Notes: a model not told the origin generated them from the letters alone. 11,876 bases of DNA from Flavobacteriales bacterium UBA5422 (GCA_002409405.1 DHNG01000014.1:37858-49733); one strand, 5' to 3'; counted from the stretch's first letter, positions 1-7,831 are shown. Program-made: numbers and translations.

Positions 1-2605
1 TACATCCATATTGAGACGTTACAATCAAAGTAACCGGGTATATCCCTTCCACTCCTTCAGGGAATGTGAATTTAGGGCTTTCCAGGTTGCTGTGTGCAGG
101 GATTGAATGTGGTGAAATCCACTCCCATGCAACTACATCATTCGAAGATAGATCGTGTCCCTGAACTGTTGTTTCGAAAATTGTTGCCGGATTTCCTCCC
201 AGGTAAAAATTAGCTGTTGGTTCAGGATGTACAACAAAGTAATCAACCAATACCGTATCGTAAACACATCCATAGATAGACGTATTAATTACCTGTAATG
301 TGTATGTTCCAGGTTGGTTGTATACAATTATTGTATCCCCCCCGTTTGGAATCGTGTAGTTTACATTGTTTCCGAAATCGATGTATGTTGTCGCCAACTC
401 ATTGATGTTTGATGAAATGTTTTCGATGTAAAACTCCCCTGGTCGACAGTCCTCGTATTTATCCGGTTGCAATACTGGTGGAATCGGTGTAGGAAATGTA
501 ATCACCATACATGAATCTGCCTCCGGTGAACCACACTCTTCAGTCAGTGTAACACAGTACTGTGTGTTTGTTACTGTCGGATCAACCGTTATTGAAGCTC
601 CTGTTCCCACAACAACACCGTTAGATGACCATGTAAAAATATAAGGGGAAGAACCTCCCGCTCCTGTTGCCGAAATTTGTAAATCATCTTCCGGACAAAT
701 TTGTGTATTCGGTGTGATAAAACTCACCTTCAACGGAGCTGGTTCTGTCAGATTTCGTGTCATTGTAATCACACACGCTCTATTATCCGTAATTGTCACC
801 ATGTGATCTCCTGCATAAAGGTCATTCGCTGTATGCGTAGTTGAAGTTGAATTATCCCATACGTATGTATAAGGTGCCGTACCTTGTGTAACATTTACAG
901 TCAGAATACCATCATTACCACTATTACATGTCACATTTGAGATGTTTGTAAATGTGGCTACCATTCCCGGAATTTCAGAAACAGTCACATTGACGTTATT
1001 TGTACATCCTACAGAAGAAGTAATTGTACATGTATAAGCCCCTGCAGTTAATCCTACAGCTGTTTGCGTTGTTTGTCCCAATGGATCATTCCACAGGTAA
1101 GACAGTGTTCCCGGAGAAGTTGAATTTGCCGTAGCCGTTCCATCATTTCCTCCCGGACAAGAAACCAATGTTGAAGAAGATGTTGTTGTTACCGTATTGA
1201 ATCCTACGTTCACCGTAGCTGTTCCGCTACAACCACTGGAAAGAGTAATTGTACAGGTATATGCTCCGGGAGTTAATCCTGTAGCTGTTTGTGTCGTTTG
1301 TGCCGCAGGATCATTCCATAAATAAGTTGCTGTTACTCCAGGTGCTACGCTTGTATAGTTCGCTGTTGCTGTACCGTTGTTTCCACCAACACATGCTGCC
1401 GGTGTAGAAGTCGCAGAATATGTTGCCCCTACATTACCTACAGTAACTGTTGTTGTTGCAGGATTCTCACACCCTTCACCATTTACGGTCACTGTATATG
1501 TACCGGGCAATAACCCTGTCACGGTTGGTGTTGTAGGGTTTCCAGGTGTATTCCATGAAAATGTATAAGGTGGTTCAACACCATTTGGAACTGCTGTAAC
1601 CGTTCCTAAGCCTTGCGAACATGTATCAGGTGTTGATGTAGCACTAACAGAACAAGGAACGACAATACTACAATCTGTTTCACCTGTAGATCCTGCATTT
1701 CCGGGAACATAGGTTCCTTGCGCACCATTATAATTCGTAACCAACATGATATATATCTCTCCTTCTTGCGCATGAGGCACGTTCACATCCTCCTGGTAAT
1801 CAGCAGAAAACGAACAGTCTATCGCAGGAGTATTAGGACCAATTACAGCACAACCTGCAGCCAATGACGTATAAGGTCCGTATAATGCAAAATCAACGTC
1901 AATTCCCGTACCATTCATGTTCGCTTGTGAAAGGTCAATATTAATTGATCCGTCTGCAGAAATCTGCATATACATCCACATAGGATTAGGCGTACTGTAT
2001 AAACATGCATATTGCCCCATAGAAGAGCTACTTCCACCTCCATAGGTATTACAGTAAGTCACGTCATCCATATCTGTACAAAATGCCTGAGCGGTTAGAC
2101 AGGTAAAATTGTTTTCACCAATACAATCTTCGGGTGGTGTAGGTGATGTCGCACAAATAGAGAATGTTCCCGTTCCTCCCCCATATCTCCAGATACGTAC
2201 ATAAATGACTTGCCCTGGTGTCATACCTGAACGTGTAATTTTAGGCATCAATCCATTGTTACTATCATCGTCATCACATTCGATCAATGTGAAAGGACCG
2301 TTACAACTTGCTGCAGAATACCAGGCCATCCCACCATCAGTGATTGAACCCGTATTTAAATCAATTGACAAAGAACCATTTGCAGGAACCGTTACCTGGT
2401 ACCACACATCCGGGCCTGAATAACTCGCACATCCCGGAGCAGGCACTCCTGTCGTATTTGTTGATCCGACATTTGTCCCTGATTGAAATGAACAAGAAGC
2501 TCCAATGTTTAATGTTGGTGCTCCACATGGGTTATCAGACTGGGCACTCAGCAATCCAACGCTCAATGCAAATGATAAATTTAGTATCGTTGATCTTAAC
2601 TTCAT
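1..2605 (-). CDS. Giant secreted surface protein (PPC-like + SprB repeats + PKD), C-terminus off left edge
   Basis: The first 868 codons are visible and the frame is still open at base 1, so this is partial. It starts at ATG 2605-2603 with a clear signal peptide (MKLRSTILNLSFALSVGLLSAQ). Modules in order: residues ~23-165, a PPC-like beta domain with GPDVWYQVTV, an ECDDDD acidic run, PGQVIYVRIW and a closing TFSIC; ~165-317, a second Cys-containing surface module ending near TDCSIVVPC; ~318-620, four SprB-type repeats (N/GxDG-TAT, PYTxxW, GxYTVT patterns); ~620-785, an Ig-like region with ICPEDDLQISATG; ~785-868, a PKD-like domain starting at PEPTANFYLGG. Related Bacteroidota proteins are exported by T9SS and act as adhesins or gliding-motility surface proteins, usually with a C-terminal sorting domain. 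That domain would lie beyond the left edge and is inferred. It is probably co-transcribed with the small exported gene 10 bp upstream. I assign no specific ligand. Confidence 0.88.
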   Translation of the reverse strand, partial: MKLRSTILNLSFALSVGLLSAQSDNPCGAPTLNIGASCSFQSGTNVGSTNTTGVPAPGCASYSGPDVWYQVTVPANGSLSIDLNTGSITDGGMAWYSAASCNGPFTLIECDDDDSNNGLMPKITRSGMTPGQVIYVRIWRYGGGTGTFSICATSPTPPEDCIGENNFTCLTAQAFCTDMDDVTYCNTYGGGSSSSMGQYACLYSTPNPMWMYMQISADGSINIDLSQANMNGTGIDVDFALYGPYTSLAAGCAVIGPNTPAIDCSFSADYQEDVNVPHAQEGEIYIMLVTNYNGAQGTYVPGNAGSTGETDCSIVVPCSVSATSTPDTCSQGLGTVTAVPNGVEPPYTFSWNTPGNPTTPTVTGLLPGTYTVTVNGEGCENPATTTVTVGNVGATYSATSTPAACVGGNNGTATANYTSVAPGVTATYLWNDPAAQTTQTATGLTPGAYTCTITLSSGCSGTATVNVGFNTVTTTSSSTLVSCPGGNDGTATANSTSPGTLSYLWNDPLGQTTQTAVGLTAGAYTCTITSSVGCTNNVNVTVSEIPGMVATFTNISNVTCNSGNDGILTVNVTQGTAPYTYVWDNSTSTTHTANDLYAGDHMVTITDNRACVITMTRNLTEPAPLKVSFITPNTQICPEDDLQISATGAGGSSPYIFTWSSNGVVVGTGASITVDPTVTNTQYCVTLTEECGSPEADSCMVITFPTPIPPVLQPDKYEDCRPGEFYIENISSNINELATTYIDFGNNVNYTIPNGGDTIIVYNQPGTYTLQVINTSIYGCVYDTVLVDYFVVHPEPTANFYLGGNPATIFETTVQGHDLSSNDVVAWEWISPHSIPAHSNLESPKFTFPEGVEGIYPVTLIVTSQYGC
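742..1651 (-). repeat. Four tandem SprB-type repeats inside the giant surface gene
   Basis: Four consecutive units of about 72-78 residues can be read on the minus strand: roughly 1651-1436, 1435-1202, 1201-974 and 970-742. Each has the SprB pattern: a Cys near the start, a GG/SG-N-DG-type turn, a central W (SWNTPG, YLWNDP, YLWNDP, YVWDNS), then GxY/H-(T)-V/C-T-I/V and a second Cys. The two middle units are also close in DNA. A stretch starting at 1020 resembles one starting at 1245, 225 bp (75 codons) away, which suggests internal duplication. Unit borders are approximate. Confidence 0.78.
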
Positions 2606-2615
2606 ATCACATTAA

Positions 2616-2984
2616 TTAGTCTTCAACTGAGTAAACAGATGAATAGTTTTGAATAGCTGCAGACGTTGTCACTACATACGTCTTAATATCTTTAATTGTA
2701 TAGTATCCTTTGGCAACAAGAATTAATTTTGTGCCATCTGCTGTCAAGGTAAAATTTTTCACACGGACATCGGCTGTAATTTGGTCTTTAAAGGCCTGTA
2801 TTTCGCTCTCCTGCAGATTTGACAAATCGACATCGAACGTAGTTACTACTCCGTTATACAGATCAATCCCCGCTGCTTTATTATTATCCATCTTATTCTG
2901 TACAACGCCCGGCATTTGGCTATATTCCTGAGCGAAGGAAAAAGAAGTCAAAATGCTGAACATTAAAATATTGGCTATTTTCAT
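2616..2984 (-). CDS. Small exported protein of unknown function (122 aa)
   Basis: I do not recognise a named family. I chose ATG 2984-2982 because it begins a typical signal peptide (MKIANILMFSILTSFSFAQ) and has a GGAAG stretch just upstream. The longer reading from TTG 3008 would put eight charged residues before it. The mature part is about 103 residues and has no cysteine. Its visible pattern is strand (46-54, VVTTFDVDL), helix (58-71), strand (75-82), strand (85-93, TKLILVAKG), helix (96-107), which suggests a ferredoxin-like or HMA-like fold without the CxxC metal motif; this is inference from pattern alone. It lies 10 bp upstream of the giant surface protein gene on the same strand, so the two are probably one transcript. 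It could be a periplasmic accessory factor for that protein or be unrelated. Confidence 0.8.
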   Translation of the reverse strand: MKIANILMFSILTSFSFAQEYSQMPGVVQNKMDNNKAAGIDLYNGVVTTFDVDLSNLQESEIQAFKDQITADVRVKNFTLTADGTKLILVAKGYYTIKDIKTYVVTTSAAIQNYSSVYSVED

Positions 2985-3093
2985 TATCTTCCGATTTATA
3001 TTTTTCAATTCGTTATCATTTAAATAACGTTACACACATAATTTGGTTGCTTCAAGTTTACAAAAAAATAACTTTGAATTACCTTTTCATTTA

Positions 3094-3101
3094 CAAAAAT
3101 A
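3094..3101 (-). promoter_or_regulatory. Candidate -7 box for the small exported gene/giant surface gene unit
   Basis: On the minus strand this reads TATTTTTG, a full match to the Bacteroidota -7 consensus TAnnTTTG. It lies about 110 bp upstream of ATG 2984, implying a leader of about 100 nt. The nearest TTTG upstream (3117-3114) is too close (12 bp) for a standard -33 spacing. A weaker alternative, TAAACTTG at 3060-3053, would give a shorter leader. The choice between them is open. Confidence 0.35.
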
Positions 3102-3201
3102 ACACATTTACACCAAATTATCTACTCAAAAAATTATCAGGGCATGTTTTTCAGTCCAAATTATCTTTCGTGCTTTCATAGCAACATATCCGAATAAAAT
3201 T

Positions 3202-3209
3202 TAGCTTTG
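3202..3209 (+). promoter_or_regulatory. Candidate promoter -7 box for the E1 gene
   Basis: TAGCTTTG matches TAnnTTTG and lies 39 bp upstream of ATG 3249. A TTTC at 3174-3177 is a one-mismatch -33 candidate at slightly long spacing (24 bp). The TTG that could extend the ORF upstream (3207) falls inside this box, which supports ATG 3249 as the true start. Confidence 0.5.
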
Positions 3210-3248
3210 TACTTTGAAATTTTGTTTACACATCAAGCGTACCAAGTA

Positions 3249-5252
3249 ATGGAAACAGCGTTAGAAAAAAGATACATTGAGTTCGATGCTACAGGATTTA
3301 GCAACGAAGAGTTATTAACTATATACAAAAAACTGGTCCTCCCACGTATTATTGAGGAAAAGATGCTGATCTTACTGCGTCAGGGGAAAATCACCAAATG
3401 GTTTTCCGGATGGGGACAAGAAGGAATTTCCGTAGGTTGCGCTTACGCGATGAATGAACAGGAATTCATTTTACCCATGCACCGAAACTTAGGTGTATTC
3501 ACAACACGAAATGTTCCGTTGAATCGTCTTTTCTCTCAATTCCAGGGAAAGGAAAATGGTTTCACAAAAGGTCGCGACCGTTCATTTCATTTTGGAACAA
3601 TCGAACATAAATTAGTGGGAATGATTTCCCATCTGGGGCCTCAACTGGGAATAGCAGACGGAATTGCTCTTGCTGCAAAAGTAAAGAAAGAACAAAAAAC
3701 AACACTCGTATTTACGGGTGACGGAGGTGCATCGGAAGGAGATTTTCATGAAGCAGTAAACGTTGCATCCGTGTGGGATTTACCTGTCATTTTTGCCATT
3801 GAAAACAATCAATGGGGATTGTCGACACCATCACGAGAGCAGTTTAACTGCAAGCAATTCATCGATAAAGGAATCGGTTATGGAATTGAAGGAATTCAAG
3901 TGAACGGGAACAATGTACTGGATGTGATTCGCACCGTTCGCTCCATTCGCGAAAAAATGCTGAAAGATTCCAAACCTGTATTGCTGGAGTTGATGACGTT
4001 CAGAATGAGAGGGCATGAAGAAGCATCCGGCACAAAATATTATCCGGAGGGATTACAGGATGAATGGAAAAAACAAGATCCAGTCGATAACTATACGCTC
4101 TTTTTAAAGGAAAAGGGAATTCTGACCGATGAACTGGAAAAAGAAATTCACGATACCATTAAGAATGATATTCAGAAAAACTTTGATCTGGCACAAAATG
4201 AACCGTTGATTCCCGCGGCTATTGAAACAGAATTAAACGATGTATATGCACCATTTTCTCAACAGGTAATCACTCCGAAAGGAGAGAAAAAGGAAATGCG
4301 TTTCATTGATGCCATTCAGGATGGATTGAAACAATCCATGGAGAAATACCCGGATTTAATCATCATGGGACAGGACGTTGCAGAATACGGAGGTGTATTC
4401 AAGGTAACAGAAGGTTTTGTTGATCTGTTTGGAAAAGAACGTGTACGCAACACTCCTATCTGTGAATCGGCAATCGTCGGGGCAGGATTGGGACTGTCTA
4501 TCGCAGGAATGAAAGCAGTTGTAGAAATGCAGTTTGCTGATTTCGTAACCTGCGGGTTCAATCAAATTGTCAATAACCTGGCAAAACTCCACTGGAGATG
4601 GGGAGAAAATGCAGATGTAGTAGTACGCATGCCTACGGGAGCAAACACCGCTGCAGGACCGTTCCATTCACAATCCAATGAAGCATGGTTTTTCCATACA
4701 CCGGGATTGAAAATCGTTTATCCATCCACGCCGGAAGACGCCAAAGGATTACTGGCTGCGGCTATTGAAGATCCGAATCCCGTCTTATTTTTTGAACACA
4801 AATATTTGTACCGAAGCCTGAAAGCGGAAGTTTCAACTGATTATTACACGACTGAAATCGGAAAAGCGAGAACTGTTCGACAAGGAACCGACCTGACAAT
4901 CATCACTTACGGCTTGGGTGTTCAATGGGCAGAAGAATACCTGGATCAGCACCCGGAAATCAGTGCGGAAGTTATTGACTTAAGAACATTATTGCCTCTG
5001 GACACTGAGACAGTATATACAGCCGTTAAGAAAACGGGAAGAGTACTGGTGGTACACGAAGACTGTATGACAGGTGGAATCGGGGGAGAAATTGCCGCAT
5101 TGATTGCTGAAAACTGTTTTGAATTTCTGGATGCACCTGTAAAACGGGTCGCTTCACTGGATACGCCGGTGCCATTTGCAGTTCCGCTGGAACAACAATT
5201 CTTACCGAAGGTACGAATCGATGAAGCCGTAAAAGGGATTTTGAAGTATTGA
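3249..5252 (+). CDS. 2-oxoacid dehydrogenase E1, fused alpha and beta subunits (probably branched-chain)
   Basis: This TPP-dependent E1 decarboxylates a 2-oxoacid and transfers the acyl group to lipoyl-E2 in a cytoplasmic complex. It is 667 aa from ATG 3249; the longer TTG reading overlaps the promoter box. The alpha part (~15-335) has H78-R-N, the SHLGPQLGIADG segment, and the TPP motif from GDG (157-159) to NN (186-187). R254-G-H256 begins the active-site loop, here read as RGHEEASGTKYYP. After a short linker the beta part starts near M350 (MRFIDAIQDGL), with the catalytic Glu in CESAIVGAG at E406 and GPFHSQ with H473. Two-chain families put these parts on separate genes; the single-gene fusion is common in Bacteroidota and is often annotated as 2-oxoisovalerate dehydrogenase. 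The substrate (branched-chain, pyruvate or other) cannot be fixed from sequence alone. No E2 or E3 gene is adjacent, so those partners must be encoded elsewhere. Confidence 0.93.
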   Translation: METALEKRYIEFDATGFSNEELLTIYKKLVLPRIIEEKMLILLRQGKITKWFSGWGQEGISVGCAYAMNEQEFILPMHRNLGVFTTRNVPLNRLFSQFQGKENGFTKGRDRSFHFGTIEHKLVGMISHLGPQLGIADGIALAAKVKKEQKTTLVFTGDGGASEGDFHEAVNVASVWDLPVIFAIENNQWGLSTPSREQFNCKQFIDKGIGYGIEGIQVNGNNVLDVIRTVRSIREKMLKDSKPVLLELMTFRMRGHEEASGTKYYPEGLQDEWKKQDPVDNYTLFLKEKGILTDELEKEIHDTIKNDIQKNFDLAQNEPLIPAAIETELNDVYAPFSQQVITPKGEKKEMRFIDAIQDGLKQSMEKYPDLIIMGQDVAEYGGVFKVTEGFVDLFGKERVRNTPICESAIVGAGLGLSIAGMKAVVEMQFADFVTCGFNQIVNNLAKLHWRWGENADVVVRMPTGANTAAGPFHSQSNEAWFFHTPGLKIVYPSTPEDAKGLLAAAIEDPNPVLFFEHKYLYRSLKAEVSTDYYTTEIGKARTVRQGTDLTIITYGLGVQWAEEYLDQHPEISAEVIDLRTLLPLDTETVYTAVKKTGRVLVVHEDCMTGGIGGEIAALIAENCFEFLDAPVKRVASLDTPVPFAVPLEQQFLPKVRIDEAVKGILKY

Positions 5253-5270
5253 GGTATTAATGACACACGA

Positions 5271-5323
5271 TCAATTATGAATTATCAACGGCTTGTCTGC
5301 CCAACTTGATAATTCATAATTGA
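5271..5323. repeat. Perfect 18-bp inverted repeat with 17-nt loop (convergent terminator or REP-like element)
   Basis: The left arm 5271-5288 (TCAATTATGAATTATCAA) and right arm 5306-5323 are exact reverse complements. The 17-nt centre contains a further GGC/GCC pairing. It lies between the ends of two convergent genes (5252 and 5341), where it could stop transcription from both sides. It is unusual for an intrinsic terminator, because the stem is almost all A/T and there is no T tract. AATTATGAATTAT-type motifs occur as dispersed repeats in some bacterial genomes, so a small REP/MITE-like repeat is an alternative. Confidence 0.7.
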
Positions 5324-5340
5324 CAACAAAATAGCACACA

Positions 5341-6096
5341 TTATTCTTTTATTAATCGTGTGATCTCTTGTTTATCTTTTGATTCGGTAATCAATAAATA
5401 AACACCAGCCGGTTCCTGAATAGAAATAGTTAAAAATTGCTCTTTTTGCTCTGAATAAAAAGCAATTTTTCTCCCGTAAAGATCTGTCAATCTAATCGTT
5501 ACTAATGAGTATTGATCCCCAAGGTCTAACTTAAAAACACCTGTTGATGGATTTGGTGTAATGGTTACTTTCTGACTCGATTCCTTTATATTCAATCCAA
5601 CTCCTGATGGCATTGCGCCTGTCTCGATACATGTATTGGCATTTTGTTCATACGCATGTGCTTCATATTTCAGACGAATACCTCCTTCCGGGGGTAGTAT
5701 TTTCCCTACCAGTACATAACCGCACCGGTATGTTCCATCAATTTTGAATCGAAATCCAGCATATTTTAATGTCTCAGTTGGACTTGTCAATGGAAAATAA
5801 GGATTACTGGCATTAATCACCCCCTCTGATTCGTATGTACCGTTTCCCAATTGTACTCCAGAATTGTATCCCATCAAAAAAGTACCGTTGGTCTCAAATT
5901 CGGTTTCATTCAACCCTATAAACGTTGCTGTATTGCTTGAAAAAGAAATTCGGAAATCCATCTGTCCATTATTGTCAACATCAAACTCATAATGACCTGA
6001 ATATGGATAAATCTCGGAAATAGATTCATAGATAATTTGCCCATTCACAGAAAAAAGGGTGAATGTAAGTAGTGACGTAAATACGTATTTTTTCAT
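5341..6096 (-). CDS. Secreted protein with T9SS type A sorting domain and EF-hand-like loop (251 aa)
   Basis: The protein starts with a signal peptide (MKKYVFTSLLTFTLFSVNGQ, cleaved near residue 20). At 39-47 it has DVDNNGQMD, matching the Ca-binding pattern DxDxNGxxD. The central region (50-165) is beta-rich, has two cysteines (in TYRCGYV and NANTCIE), and I do not assign it to a named family. Residues 181-251 are a T9SS type A C-terminal domain: PNPSTGVFKL, then LTDLYGRK, PAGVYLLI and a final RLIKE. Such proteins cross the outer membrane by the type IX system and are released or anchored to the surface, with the domain removed. It is transcribed alone from a strong consensus promoter and converges on the E1 gene. 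The product is a cell-surface or extracellular protein of unknown activity; the calcium site is inferred. Confidence 0.88.
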   Translation of the reverse strand: MKKYVFTSLLTFTLFSVNGQIIYESISEIYPYSGHYEFDVDNNGQMDFRISFSSNTATFIGLNETEFETNGTFLMGYNSGVQLGNGTYESEGVINASNPYFPLTSPTETLKYAGFRFKIDGTYRCGYVLVGKILPPEGGIRLKYEAHAYEQNANTCIETGAMPSGVGLNIKESSQKVTITPNPSTGVFKLDLGDQYSLVTIRLTDLYGRKIAFYSEQKEQFLTISIQEPAGVYLLITESKDKQEITRLIKE

Positions 6097-6128
6097 CGTA
6101 GTTTCAGTTAATTAGTTACCGTAGGTCT

Positions 6129-6158
6129 CAAATATATAAAAAATGATCAACTATTCAA
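6129..6158 (-). promoter_or_regulatory. Consensus Bacteroidota promoter for the T9SS protein gene
   Basis: On the minus strand TTG (6158-6156) is followed after exactly 19 bp by TATATTTG (6136-6129), matching TTG-N17-23-TAnnTTTG. Transcription would begin near 6122 and give a leader of about 25 nt before ATG 6096. The leader has no Shine-Dalgarno sequence. Confidence 0.75.
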
Positions 6159-6215
6159 TATTCCCTTTACAAAGGAATTTATAATCATGAAAAATAAAAT
6201 TTTTAGTGTGTCATT

Positions 6216-6249
6216 TCTGTTCAACATTCTAACATCCTGTCTATATTTG
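6216..6249 (+). promoter_or_regulatory. Promoter of asnS
   Basis: TATATTTG at 6242-6249 is a full TAnnTTTG match 34 bp before ATG 6284. A -33-like TCTG sits at 6216-6219, one mismatch from TTTG and 22 bp upstream. The following leader is A-rich with no Shine-Dalgarno motif. The same -7 octamer drives the divergent gene on the other strand about 106 bp away. Confidence 0.65.
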
Positions 6250-6283
6250 CAGAAAACGAGATAATACAGTATAAATAAATACA

Positions 6284-7735
6284 ATGAAAAGAACAAAAAT
6301 AATCGATGTTTTAACGCGTACGGAGGTAGGTACGGAATTGGTAGTAAAAGGATGGGTGCGTGCATTCAGAAGCAATCGTTTCATCCAACTCAATGACGGA
6401 TCTACAATTAATTCACTGCAAGCGGTTATCGATTTTGAAAATTTTGACGAAGCTGTATTGAAAAAAATTACAACAGGCGCTGCTGTCGGACTGACAGGAG
6501 TCTTGATCGAATCCCAGGGTTCAGGTCAGTCTGTTGAACTACAGGTGAAGGAAGTGGAAATCATTGGTGAAGCCAATCCGGATGATGTACAAAAAACGGT
6601 AATGCAACCGAAAAAACACAGTCTGGAGTTTTTGCGTGAACAAGCGCATTTGCGATTCAGAACAAATGTATTCGGAGCTGTTTTCCGTATTCGTCATGGT
6701 GTTTCGTATGCGATTCACAAATTCTTCAACGACAAAGGATTTTTCTACATTCATGCCCCAATCATCACAGGTTCGGACGCTGAGGGAGCGGGAGAAATGT
6801 TCCACGTCACAAATTTAGACATGGAAAAACTCCCGAAGAATGAAGCTGGTACAGTTGATTACAGTGAAGATTTCTTCGGAAAGGCGGTAAACCTGACTGT
6901 TTCCGGTCAGTTGGAAGCAGAGTTGGCAGCGCTGGCATTGGGTCAGGTCTATACATTTGGGCCGACTTTCCGCGCTGAGAACTCCAATACATCACGTCAC
7001 CTTGCAGAGTTCTGGATGATCGAGCCGGAGGTTGCATTCAACGATCTGAACGACAATATGGATCTGGCGGAAGAAATGCTGAAATACATTTGCAAATACA
7101 TCATTGACAATTTTGCGGATGACCTGGCTTTCTTAAATGAACGTGAAAAGGCGGAACAACAGACAAAACCTGTCAATGAACGCAATGAACTGACCTTGTT
7201 GGAGCGACTGGATTTTGTGATCAATAACGATTTCAAACGCATTACCTATACCGAGGCGATTGAGGTCCTGATGAATTCAAACCATTACAAGAAGAAAAAA
7301 TTCAAATACGATGTAAACTGGGGTACAGATTTACAAAGTGAACACGAACGTTACCTGGTAGAAAAAGAGTTCAAGCGTCCTGTGATTATTACAGATTATC
7401 CGGCAGCTTTCAAAGCGTTCTATATGCGTAGAAATGACAACAGTCAACCAGGGAAGGAAACAGTTGCTGCGATGGATATTTTGTTCCCGGGAATCGGCGA
7501 AATGGTAGGAGGATCTCAACGGGAAGAACGTCTGGACGTACTGAAAGAAAAATGCGCTGCATTCGGAATACATGAAGCAGATTTATGGTGGTACCTGGAT
7601 ACACGTAAATTCGGAACTGTTCCCCACTCAGGATTCGGTTTAGGATTCGAACGAATGGTGATGTTTGTTACAGGAATGACAAATATCCGTGATGTAATTC
7701 CTTTCCCTAGAACTCCGGGAAATGCTGAATTTTAA
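6284..7735 (+). CDS. asnS: Asparaginyl-tRNA synthetase
   Basis: A class IIb aminoacyl-tRNA synthetase that activates asparagine with ATP and charges tRNA-Asn in the cytoplasm. The 483 aa are close to the usual length (E. coli 466). Residues ~17-100 form the OB-fold anticodon-binding domain (VVKGWVRAFRSNRFIQLND). The catalytic domain follows, with the ITGSDAEGAGEMFHVT segment. Motif 2 is FRAENSNTSRHLAEFWMIEPE, with its conserved Arg at 230. Motif 3 is GFGLGFER, ending at R457. The C-terminal NIRDVIPFPRTPGNAEF is the AsnRS signature and separates it from AspRS. It stands alone, with its own promoter and an intrinsic terminator immediately after the stop codon. Start ATG 6284 fits the promoter position and the N-terminal alignment to the family. 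Nothing appears broken or missing. Confidence 0.97.
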   Translation: MKRTKIIDVLTRTEVGTELVVKGWVRAFRSNRFIQLNDGSTINSLQAVIDFENFDEAVLKKITTGAAVGLTGVLIESQGSGQSVELQVKEVEIIGEANPDDVQKTVMQPKKHSLEFLREQAHLRFRTNVFGAVFRIRHGVSYAIHKFFNDKGFFYIHAPIITGSDAEGAGEMFHVTNLDMEKLPKNEAGTVDYSEDFFGKAVNLTVSGQLEAELAALALGQVYTFGPTFRAENSNTSRHLAEFWMIEPEVAFNDLNDNMDLAEEMLKYICKYIIDNFADDLAFLNEREKAEQQTKPVNERNELTLLERLDFVINNDFKRITYTEAIEVLMNSNHYKKKKFKYDVNWGTDLQSEHERYLVEKEFKRPVIITDYPAAFKAFYMRRNDNSQPGKETVAAMDILFPGIGEMVGGSQREERLDVLKEKCAAFGIHEADLWWYLDTRKFGTVPHSGFGLGFERMVMFVTGMTNIRDVIPFPRTPGNAEF

Positions 7736-7760
7736 TTAAAAAAGAGAATCAGTCGACAAT

Positions 7761-7790
7761 AAAAAGGGGTTATTTTATAACCTCTTTTTT
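7761..7790 (+). terminator. Intrinsic terminator of asnS
   Basis: A 13-bp stem (7761-7773 with 7777-7789, one G-U pair) closes a 3-nt TTT loop. It has an A-rich 5' side and ends in a T run continuing past 7790. It begins 25 bp after the asnS stop codon. Its A/T symmetry could let it act in both directions, but no convergent gene lies here. Confidence 0.85.
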
Positions 7791-7831
7791 CTTTTAACAC
7801 CACAACAAGCGCAGAGAAACAGAATTTCACT

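Larger units (their letters stand above)
2985..3248. other. AT-rich divergent intergenic region
   Basis: This 264-bp region separates the minus-strand surface-protein unit from the plus-strand E1 gene and must hold both promoters. It is strongly AT-rich and contains the -7 candidates listed separately. It also holds a 6-bp inverted repeat, CGTTAT at 3011-3016 and ATAACG at 3024-3029 with a 7-nt gap, which could be an operator for the minus-strand unit or chance. No further ORF of interest is seen. Confidence 0.5.

Noticed and set aside
2576..2605. Possible frameshift in the signal peptide of the giant surface gene at the A/T run near 2577-2582
   Set aside because: One extra T in this run would break the frame, so I checked the reading against the overlapping plus-strand translation. 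With three T bases the frame is intact from ATG 2605 through the signal peptide into the mature protein.
2205..2619. Plus-strand ORFs of 72 and 91 aa
   Set aside because: They are antisense shadows of the giant surface gene, whose minus-strand frame shows signal peptide and domain motifs throughout.
2985..3008. TTG start eight codons upstream for the small exported protein
   Set aside because: It would place a charged stretch before a normal signal peptide; ATG 2984 has a GGAAG just upstream.
3207..3248. N-terminal extension of the E1 gene from a TTG
   Set aside because: It overlaps the TAGCTTTG promoter box and adds 14 residues unlike the family start; ATG 3249 is better.
5253..5340. tRNA or structured small RNA in the convergent gap
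   Set aside because: The hairpin is simple and A/T-rich, with no cloverleaf or conserved RNA motif.
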